Assembly (NCBI GenBank): GCA_002205965.3
Contig: NADL03000688.1
Coordinates: 310,001-374,000 of the forward strand
Source of the DNA: Kappaphycus alvarezii
Taxonomy: Eukaryota; Rhodophyta; Florideophyceae; Gigartinales; Solieriaceae
Length of the DNA: 64,000 nt
Direction: 5' to 3'
Position 1 is the first letter of the stretch. Each line of letters begins with the position of its first letter. Shown here piece by piece: positions 55,639 through 64,000 of this stretch. The position numbers and the translations under genes are program-made. Below the pieces are notes generated by a model that saw only the letters and a list, made by a program, of their open reading frames with translations, had not been told where the DNA came from and ran no database searches.

Positions 55639-55726
55639 GATTACAAAAAGAAATCCCCTCGAACGGTTCCCTAAGACTGCTCAACTCGAATACCTCGGGT
55701 GCAATCCCCTCCACAAGAGTACCAAA

Positions 55727-56445
55727 TGATAGGGGTAAATAGTCGGGAGAAGAGATACTTAGAACCAACTACCTCAAGACGGAGGTGTTGCGAGCGACAA
55801 AAGTGCTACCGTGGTATAGTTGAACAAATAAAAAGCAGTGTATATGGAAGAGAGTTGAGAGGGCTACAAGCAAGTATAAAAGGGGCAGCGTCTACCACTG
55901 ATGCTCTGCGACCTGCTTAGGAAAAAGTTTTCTTGGGTCTGAAGTTGACTCTCAACTTCCTACTACTCGGAGCTTGACCTGAAGTTGTCTGCCAACTTGC
56001 TTGACCTCCACTAAAGGAAGCAGTTTACTCGGCTTATATAGACCTTTTGCTACCCTAAAAGTCTTCAAACAAACAGACTAATAACCATAAAATGCATTCA
56101 CGGGAATCGTGTGAACCAGAGAGACCATTAGAAGATATTTCCTCAAGGTAAATATCTAGGTGCCATACCCATGCCAGCCACCTATCGGCTAGGGGTGGTT
56201 TTGATGTGGCCATTATATAGACCTTTCAGAGTCACTCGTAGTATCACCCACAACCTAGAACTGTACTGACATCCACTATGACAGTGTGTCCTAAAATAAA
56301 AAATCAACCGATGAATTTGCCACACTCACCCAAATTAAAAATATCTTGCAAATTCAAAAACTGTAAAAATATCTTCCCAGTTCCAATACTGTATACAATT
56401 ATGGTCCTCATCTAGATTTTTTCGTGTGCGAATTTGCGCACATCA
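55727..56445 (-). repeat. 5' LTR of gypsy-1 (right copy)
   Basis: 719 bases, TG...CA ends, pairs with 51050-51768. Confidence 0.95.
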
Positions 56446-56601
56446 ACAATAATTACCGAAATGTGACCTCATAGTGAAATTCTTACTGCAATTAGAAATG
56501 CAATATGTGTTCAACATGTAAGATAGTTTTGCGGGAAATTTATTCATGCTTACCATTTGATTCCCAAACTTCCGTCCTTCACTGCCACCCCACCGGCAAA
56601 A

Positions 56602-57455
56602 TGATGGTATCTGTATCCAGCTCCCGCAATACCCCTTCCCCAACTAACGCTTCCCTTGACCCTAACCAATCTGAGCAGCAGGACGCGGATGAAGAAAAAC
56701 CCAGAGGTAGGCAATAATTCCAGCTCAACACGGAAAAAGGCAGGGCACCATCCCAAGTTTACGAATGTGGACGACCTAATAATTGCGCGCCAAGCTACAG
56801 CCGCGAAGGCCGACCGGGATGGCGTCGGAGAAACTACGAAGCGCTACATCCAGGCCGCCGAAAATGCGAATAAGAGCAATAAGCTCTCGCAACTCGTGGA
56901 GAAGAAGAGCATTCAAGACTACCACAAGAAGATTCAAGACTCGTACGATAAGAGAAATGCAGTTGAAAAAGGGCTTCCAGGGGTTGGAGGGGAGATAAAA
57001 GAAATGGAAGAGTTGCTGAATATGATGGCAGAAGGGGGAGGCAACATGTAAAAAGAGAGGAAAACATTGAAAAAGGATGAGGCTAAGGGTGTAGAATAAA
57101 AGAGCGAATTGGACGAGAATTAGTACAACGTTTACTTCTTCGCAGGACTGTTGGCAGTGATGAGAGCGAAGAAAGGAAATAAGAAGGACCTGAGAAGAAG
57201 AAACGGAGCGAAGTGAGTTCAGCGTGGAACGCCAGTGAGACTGGAGAGCCAGGAGCGACTCCCACGGAGGCAGATATAGCGCGCATAAAGCTTGAGAAAG
57301 AAACGATAAAAATTTGGCACGAGCGAATAAATTTAGATCAGGAGGAGCAAAAGAAGGAGCGGACAAAGCGTCGCGAAGATCGCGAAACTCAACACAAGCT
57401 TGAGCTTGAGAAGTTCAATTTCTTACTGCGGGCTTTTACGCAGACCAAAAAGTAG
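56602..57455 (+). pseudogene. SANT-like and coiled-coil accessory protein of a second Harbinger-type element
   Basis: Starts at 56602 (MVSVSSSRNTPSPTNASLDP; the ATG at 56599 also fits), then changes frame near 56710 into KKAGHHPKFTNVDDLIIARQ. A helical region follows (IQDYHKKIQDSYDKRNAVEKG) and ends EELLNMMAEGGG at 57049. A last block at 57213-57455 is a charged coiled coil (IKLEKETIKIWHERINLDQE; EKFNFLLRAFTQTKK). The same sequence of SANT-like start and charged tail is common in transposon accessory proteins of fungi and algae. It is convergent with the transposase at 57830-58440. A TTCTTCGCAG 3' splice-like site near 57147 leaves an intron possible. Otherwise broken. Confidence 0.5.
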
Positions 57456-57829
57456 AATAATGCGACTTTGAAAAAAAATACCATTAAGAGTTCACTGCCT
57501 TCCTTTATTATTTCGCAGGATTCTGAGGAACCCAAGGTGGGGAATTCGCCTCCAAAATCCCACCAGGGCTCCGCCCAGGACCTCATTCTGGCAGAATTAT
57601 TCTGCTAACGCTAACGTTATGAAAACAGTTTTTACTCATCCTTATGGCTAATATACTCTTCTAAAGGTGTGTTTCATTCCACTGTTGCCCTTCGTTTCGG
57701 CATTTCATCGTTAAGATCCTTCTCTTTATCGCTTAAAGGGAATTCTTGGAATGTAGTTTCCAAGAAGGAACGTCTATTTTATCCATTACTCCCGTTAAAA
57801 GCGTACTAAATAACATTGAGAATAGTCAT

Positions 57830-58440
57830 AGACGGTGAAAACCATCCAGACCGCTGCGCACGTACATTCTACAGTCATGTCTTTGTCCTTGTATTGGCCC
57901 CAATGACTGCAAAAAAATCGATCAGGAGTGGATAGTACCTGCCATTTTAGAGGATTCTATCTCTTTTGGTCATTGTAGGCTACATTTTGCACAGCACCGC
58001 GTACCGGCGGGCGATAGGAATAACGGTTCCATCGATAAACCCAGACACGTTACTTAGATCCCAGAACTTCTCCTTAATTGTTGCTGTGTACGTTTCGATT
58101 CGTTCGGTCAGAAACATAGACGATATATTAGCAGAAATAAGATGCCCTATAACTTCCATAAATTACTCAAGCGCTTCCCAAAAAATCTCCGAGAGATCTG
58201 ATGTATGGCGACCAAACAGTGCTTCCACATCTCTCCATCTGGCTGGCTTAGTCAGATGCCTCAGAACTATACATGTAGCAAGCAATGTATTAATTTCATA
58301 TCTGTTTCTACTAATATGAGGCTTGTCACATTCAATAACCTCTACCATTCTACCTACATTAGCTCCGTTGAACTGAAAGAGGGAAATGCAGCAAGCGTCA
58401 GTAGAATCATTGAAGTTGAGCTTAAACAGGACGTATAAAT
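57830..58440 (-). pseudogene. PIF/Harbinger-like transposase, N-terminal and catalytic part
   Basis: Reverse strand. TLLATCIVLRHLTKPARWRD and VEALFGRHTSDLSEIFWEAL are the helix-turn-helix-like part of DDE_Tnp_4 proteins. Further on, VSGFIDGTVIPIARRYAVQN holds the first catalytic Asp (F-D-G-T). LKWQVLSTPDRFFCSHWGQY corresponds to the segment between the catalytic residues. A frame change lies between these parts and the C-terminal half is absent, so this is a remnant. Confidence 0.72.
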
Positions 58441-60829
58441 GTAATTAGAGCCCTGCAGATAGCGTCTATGTTCACCACGATTGCGAAGGTAATCCTTTTT
58501 TAAGCGCAATAAAACGACTGAGCTGGAACCTTAAGAGTGAGAGGAATAAATTCAGCGTAATGCGATAGCATCAATAGCTCATCTGAGCCCTAGACAACGC
58601 GCGGGGACATTACGAGTTTTGTGATATTTCTAGCGTCCACCGGCCATGCTAACGTTGAGAGAGAGGTTGAGTGAGGGATATATGCTAATACTCCTAAGTT
58701 AGTCACATTTCAAATAGCATATTACCGAAAATTTTATTTCTGTAATTACTTCACTAAAATTATCACTAAAATTATTTTAGTGAACTCTTACTCACTAACA
58801 TTGCATAAATACGCTTGAGTAAAATGGTTTACCCTGTCTTACCTCCTCTGCCCCGTCGGGATTGATATCCGTGGCGCCTTGGGGAACGAATGCAAGGTTT
58901 TCTCCCGCCGCTTTATTTCCTTCGCTGCTTCCATCGCTGATTCTCCCCTCAGCAGGAGCTCCGCGAATTCGTTGCTCGTTTTGCGTTTAGTCTCCAAGTG
59001 ATGCAGGCGCGACAGGTTTCCACCTGCCGTCCGCATTCTTGGTTAAGTTCTGAATATCCTCCCCACGCTTCTGTGAAACACTGTACAACTCGTAAAGATT
59101 TACCATACGTCTCACTTCACAGTTATCTTTTTATTTGTATATATACAATGTATCCATACAAGTTGATTCGGTATCAACCAGTTTATCTATACAACCAGTT
59201 TATCTATAACAGTAGATGAAGCCCCCTTGTTTCCAATGTACCTTTATATGGATTTATACCTCTGGAATGAACAGGGAAAGAACTTTGTCTGTTGGCTAAG
59301 AATCACAAATCTCATCAATATGTCTCCTGATGACTTCTTATCAACTTGTAATTCGTTAATAGACTGCACCATCAGCAGAATGCCTCTTTTTTTTGTGGCA
59401 CGCAGCGGCTTCACAGAAGATACGCCGGCTCGAACCAAGTGTTGGGGCGGGAGAGAAATAGGTGACCAGCTTACAGGGACAGCATCACACGGAGCCCAAC
59501 GTGTGTGGATGTAAAAGAGGTGTTCCGAGGTATGGAAACGAAGGCTTACAGCCAGAGAGGGATGTCGGCCTGAGTTTTCTTGCTCACGACGAGCGAGGTT
59601 CACCACCATGATGGTTCCGGTGAAAGCGAAGGGGGAGTGCCCGTGTCCGCTGGACTGGCTGGTGTCGGGCACACCATCCGATATTTAATGGGAAGTAAAA
59701 GGATCAGAGAGAAACAATGACGTAACGGTAATTAAAGCGCGCACCCTAATTGGTGGACACAAAAATAAGGGTGGCGTGAAATAAGGGGTGCCATCATGAC
59801 ACCCTCGCATGCGCTAGCGTGAAACAGAGTGCAGTGCAAAAGGGGAAAGTTTGGGGTGTCTTTACTGTTGGAACTTTGAACCGGATTAATTCCGTCTTCT
59901 GGTTCCCCCATGCCGACCACGTTGTAACAATTATTTGACGCGGTTTGGAACATAGGCTAACCTATTTTTCAATCATTACAACGCCCCAAACTTTCACTCT
60001 GTTGGAAGATGTATGTCAGTCGCAGTATGTCTCCCCTTTTTCTTTTCGCAACGAAAACTTACACCAAATACACCCTAAAATACCACTACCGGATTCGAAC
60101 CCCCCCACTACTCAACAGAGATTGGCAAACTAGATTCCAACTCAACCCCATTCCTCCCTAGAGACTGTTCCGAATTGGTTCAATCCAAATAATATCGCCA
60201 CGTGTATGTGGTGGCCCTAACATCACCCCCGATGTAGCCAAAAGGAAGAAGTTTAATGCGTTCAGTAAATCGCGCCCTTGCGATCAAATTCATATAAATA
60301 CATAACTCTTCCGGCTCTCGACCGCAACACCGACCGCAGCACCGGTCCGCAAAAAGTTTTTGCCGGCCCCTGGAATTGCAGAATGAAGCGTTAGTGCTCC
60401 CAGGGGTGAGGGGGAGGTTCTCCTCAGTGGGCCCTGGGCTTAGGTCTTTGGTCAATGTGGTCCGTCACCACCCCGCAAAGGGGACTTCCCGGGCTGTTCG
60501 CCCGGGCATTGTTTCGCCCACTACCATGTCCTCAACATTTCCCCAAAACTTACAGCGGCTTACAGTATCCAGTCGCGTTTAATGCGCGGTTCCGCGCTAA
60601 CCTCGACACAATAATCGAGCCAAACAGACACTCGTCGAGCGACCATCGCACCAACCGTCCACTGAACCGACCCTTGTTCCCCTATTATCAACCGCTCTCG
60701 TTTTCCTTTTCCTTCCCCTCTTCCATGCTCGTTTCCCGCGTCACCTCCATCACCACGGCACGCGATGCAATCCATCACGCGTTCGTTAATCCTTCTTTGT
60801 GCCCCCACCTGCTTTGAGCCGGCACACGA
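58441..60829. other. Unassigned region before gypsy-2
   Basis: No recognised gene. It includes the repeat copy at 58839-59110. Frames at 59672-59244 and 59953-59732 (both reverse) have no known motif. The part next to 60830 should hold the 3' LTR of gypsy-2, but only one LTR would be in the window, so it cannot be identified. A long pyrimidine run at about 60690-60726 could be that element's polypurine tract read from the other strand. Confidence 0.4.
58839..59110 (-). repeat. Reverse-strand repeat with a short coding-like frame, copy 2
   Basis: Matches 50046-50340 in protein frame and in adjacent DNA. Copy 2 continues with an Arg/Lys-rich segment (MEAAKEIKRREKTL). It may belong to the Harbinger-like element just to its left. 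Confidence 0.5.
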
Positions 60830-63800
60830 ACAGCTTCATGCGATACGCGTGAATAAATTTGGCGCTAACCTTCTTATCAACTCTACGAAGTCGATAAGAC
60901 GGGTTAATCGTTTCTATTATCGTTTATGGACCAAACCAATTTGGTTGCATTGGTCTCGGTCTTCCCACACGTCGCTTCAGCACCTTGTCACCAACTTCGA
61001 AACTTATTTTCGCTTAGACACTGTTTACCTCCCTGCTTACTCTTGCGCCCCAGACATGAGGCAACGCAAACCTTCTCCCTACACTCCTCATTTTGTCAGC
61101 CTCAATTGCATGCATACTTTCGTTATTAATCAGGATCGGGATGTTCATTCTACCTAATCGCCCGAACATCAAAAAGAACGGCGAATATCCGTCGGCTGCC
61201 CATCTATTACGGTAATCATGGACAACCGGACTCACTGCTTCATCTTATTCCAATTCGTTTGACCAAACTGCCTTCGAGATCGCCCGTTTCATCGTCCCCA
61301 CCATCCTTTCGACCCTTCCGTTAGCATGTGGGCTACACAAAGAAACAGGTCTCCGTTTCACGCCATGCTCACGAATTATTTCTACAAATGTAGTAGCAAC
61401 GAACGCAAGGTCATTGTCTGTCACTATTTCTTTGGGATATCCGAACACTTCAAAGATCTCCTTCTTCACGAATTCAATGGCTACATCGCATGTTTCTCTC
61501 TTCGAGGCTTTCACAATAGGCCACCCACTCAGATGCTCCACGCCTACTAACAAGAAGCGGTTCCCATTCTTCGTCGTAGGCCACGGTCCTGCGAAGTCCA
61601 AAGAAAATGTGTCGAGTAGACCGGTCACGGATTGTTTCAACGGCTCATACTTTACCGAATTTCTAAGCTTCTGGCACTCCTCAAAAGACTGAAAATACCG
61701 CCGGCAATCCCGTGACACATTGATGGCCACCAAAATCGCTCAGCTAGGAACTGCTTTGTTGTCGTAAACGCCCAGTGGCCAGCCTCATCATGAACTCTCA
61801 TCAGCAACGCTTCCCGGGTTTGGATGGGTGGGACCACCCTCAGTCCTGGTGCAGGCGTCGGAACAGCACTCAATGGGATAACACGTAATGCTTTGCTTGG
61901 CGCCTATATTTCTTCGGAACTTCCCTACCATCCATGGTCATTAAGTATCGATGAATATGGCTTAGACCTTCATGGTATCCACCACTCCTCGTGGTTATGT
62001 CAACCATCGCCATCATCTCCTCATCCTTCAGATATTTCTCAATTTTTTCTCTTATCAGCGTAGCCTCATAATCGTCAGTGTGATAATCTTCTCGTACCCC
62101 TGCCCGCGACAAGTAATCTGCGGAGGCGTTCTCACTTCTTGGCCGATAGATGATGTTGAACTGATATTCCGCCGTGAATTTCAACCAACGTGCCATCCGT
62201 CCATGCACATCTCTCTTAGTGAAGGCACCTCTTAACGCCTGGTGGTCACTGTATATTGTGAACGGTCCGGCTAGCAGATGGTGCCTGAACTTCTTCAATG
62301 AGAAGATGACTGCCAAAACCTCACGCTCGTACGTACTGTGATTTCTCTCCGCCGGTTGCAAAGTACAACTGGCGAACTGAAATGGATGATCATGGCCATC
62401 TTCTCCAATCTACGACAAGACCGCTCCAACTGCACCCTTAGACGCATCAGTGTGGACAACGAACGGCTTACTCGCATCTGAAAGGGCTAAAATGGGGGCG
62501 CTTCCCATTCGTTTCTTCAATTCGTGGAATGCTACCTCCGACTCTCGGATCCATTGGAAGGGTTCCCGAGCGATGATCAGTTTATGCAGGGGATTTGCAA
62601 TTCCTGCAAAGTTTTTATGAAACGCCGGTAATACGAGGCCATGCCAAGAAGCGATCTTAGTTCCTTCCTAGAGGTTTCCACTGGAGCATTAACAACGGCA
62701 TCCGTCTTCGCCGGGTCTGTCCGCGCCCCCGTTCCGTTGACGATGTGGCCCAACATCTCAATCTCACGCAGTCCAAAGTCACATTTCGAAACTTTCAACT
62801 TCAGCCGGAAGCTCTTCCAGCGCGTCAGGACAATTGAAATATGATTCATGTGCCGTCCCAACTCTCGGACTTGATCACTATATTGTCGATGTACACAATC
62901 ACAAATGGCAAGTCTCCGAGGACGATTGACGCCATTCTCGCGAATCCTGAAGGACCATTCTTCACGCCGAATGGCATGACCACAAAGAATGACGCGCCGA
63001 ACTTGCAACGAAACGTCGTGAACTCTTGCACATTTTCATGGAGCCTAATGTTCCAATACCCTGTGAACAAATCTAATTTGGTGAAGACCCCTCCACCCCT
63101 CATTTCATTAATCAGTTCCTTAATGTTTTGAAGGGGCCACTTATCAGCTTTCATTCGCCGGCTCAATGGGCGCTATTCGACGCAAAACCTTTGTTCCCCA
63201 TCCTTCTCCTGTGCGATTAATCCTGCGAAACCCCAAGGCGATTGCGATGGCTTGATGATCCCTGCTTCCAACATCTTTTCCACTTCCTTCCTCACAACCT
63301 CATTATGCACGGCAGGCATCCTTCTAGCCCGCTCAAAAATCGGTGTATAATCTGCGAGCTCAAACGTATGTACAAAAGGAACTTTGCTTGGCTTGATGTC
63401 TTCGATGCTCCATGCCACGACCGGTTCCTCTGTGCTTTCGAGAAGCATCTCTGTCAGTTCCTTCTGAAGAGCGATAGGCATACCTCTGATGGACTCACAC
63501 AAAATTTTGGCCCGTTCTTTCGGAAGCAGTCGTACTTCGGGCACTTCGATGACGGAGTTAGCCTCTATTCCACGATGAGCGGTCCGGGTCACTTTGACCC
63601 TTTCTGCCAGCTCCTCTTGTACTACGATCACATACTCCTCTTCCTCTGACGTATCATCGCCAACCTGCGCTTCAATACCAATAGTAACTATTCCTCTGGT
63701 CCTCCATCGTCGTATTCACTGTCATCACTCGTGAACTCCGCGCCTTCCTCTCCCAATTCTTCAAGTCATTCGTTCAACAATGGTAAGGTAGTTTTGATTG

Positions 63801-64000
63801 GACCGGTTCCGATACTGAAGGTAACCGTATGTCGGCGCAAGTCTATCTCGACACCAGGGGCCTCCATTGCTGGTGCTTCAACTAGTGAATCGAATGGAGT
63901 CTCTGCTAGTACGAGGAAAGTAAGTGGCACTTTTATGGGCCCCAACGATCCCGGAACTCCAACAACCTCCCCAATGGTATTTGCGGCACCTCCATCAGCA
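60830..64000 (-). mobile_element. Broken gypsy element (gypsy-2), cut by the window edge
   Basis: Reverse strand. From the right edge: protease (64000-63650), reverse transcriptase (about 63430-62600; KLDLFTGYWNIRLHE and VIVYIDNIVIKSE), RNase H (about 62560-62060; YEREVLAVIFSLKKFRHHL), integrase zinc-binding and core (about 61870-61010; LDTFSLDFAGPWP; VTDNDLAFVAT) and integrase C-terminal domain (to about 60830). Order RT-RH-INT identifies Ty3/gypsy. Several breaks. Gag and the 5' LTR lie outside the window. It is a different family from gypsy-1. Confidence 0.88.

Larger units (their letters stand above)
51050..56445 (-). mobile_element. Recently inserted but broken gypsy LTR retrotransposon (gypsy-1)
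   Basis: LTRs of 719 bases at 51050-51768 and 55727-56445 differ at about three positions. The target duplication ACAAT flanks the element exactly (51045-51049 and 56446-56450). Read on the reverse strand: gag with zinc-knuckle region (55638-54712), protease (about 54260-53900), the start of reverse transcriptase (about 53420-53180), the C-terminal beta domain of integrase (about 53165-52953), then two copies of an unknown domain of about 110 residues (52808-52485 and 52176-51846) before the 3' LTR. A likely primer-binding site starts TGGTACTCTTGTGG, two bases inside the 5' LTR. A purine run lies next to the 3' LTR. It is broken with a handful of breaks, and only part of pol is seen. Insertion is very young. 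Confidence 0.93.

Noticed and set aside
1-64000. tRNA, rRNA and CRISPR features, or bacterial origin
   Set aside because: No cloverleaf, rRNA core or spaced repeat array was recognised, and the genes are plainly eukaryotic nuclear ones.

Overview
This looks like nuclear DNA of a eukaryote with few introns and many transposons. A red alga, perhaps a florideophyte such as Chondrus, fits best. The reasons are compact intron-less housekeeping genes packed into an island, long transposon-filled stretches beside it, and transposons of types also known from oomycetes, fungi and algae. The organism assignment is inference; no single marker in the window proves it.

Layout. 1-283: 3' tail of a LINE-like element. 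1278-6213: the only dense host-gene island, with five genes: ALG14 (+), DAD1/OST2 (-), NDUFA6/B14 (+), a cytosolic-type malate dehydrogenase (-) and a KHDC4/BLOM7-like KH splicing factor (-). Two serve N-glycosylation in the ER, one belongs to respiratory complex I, one to central carbon metabolism and one to RNA processing. Malate dehydrogenase and the KH gene carry apparent one-base frameshifts in C/G-rich runs. 6540-10620: a decayed LINE with an uncommon C-terminal zinc finger plus PD-(D/E)XK-like end. 10621-18425: a broken Ty1/copia element with a solo gypsy LTR and other sequence nested in it. 18430-20617: a pogo-like DNA transposon with terminal inverted repeats and TA target duplication. 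20663-21850: a non-coding GC-rich hairpin repeat, seen again at 28268-28640 and 37255-37390. 23400-27310: a second broken copia of the same lineage, reverse strand. 29540-31640: PIF/Harbinger-like element. 34706-35618: a DDE transposase of an oomycete-like type. 38057-43201: a broken copia of a different, classical lineage with both LTRs.

45431-47205 is the one likely host gene outside the island. It encodes a secreted protein with three eight-cysteine modules, Pro/Ser linkers and seven near-identical 33-residue repeats. 51050-56445 is a recently inserted but broken gypsy element with near-identical 719 bp LTRs and an ACAAT target duplication; its 3' part holds a tandemly duplicated domain of about 110 residues that I do not recognise. 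56580-58440 is a second Harbinger-like pair, and 60830-64000 a second broken gypsy element cut by the window edge.

The most unusual items are the duplicated 3' domain of the gypsy element, the Cys-module secreted protein, and short TACTGTA/TACAGTA palindromes recurring in non-coding DNA throughout. I found no convincing tRNA, rRNA or CRISPR array.
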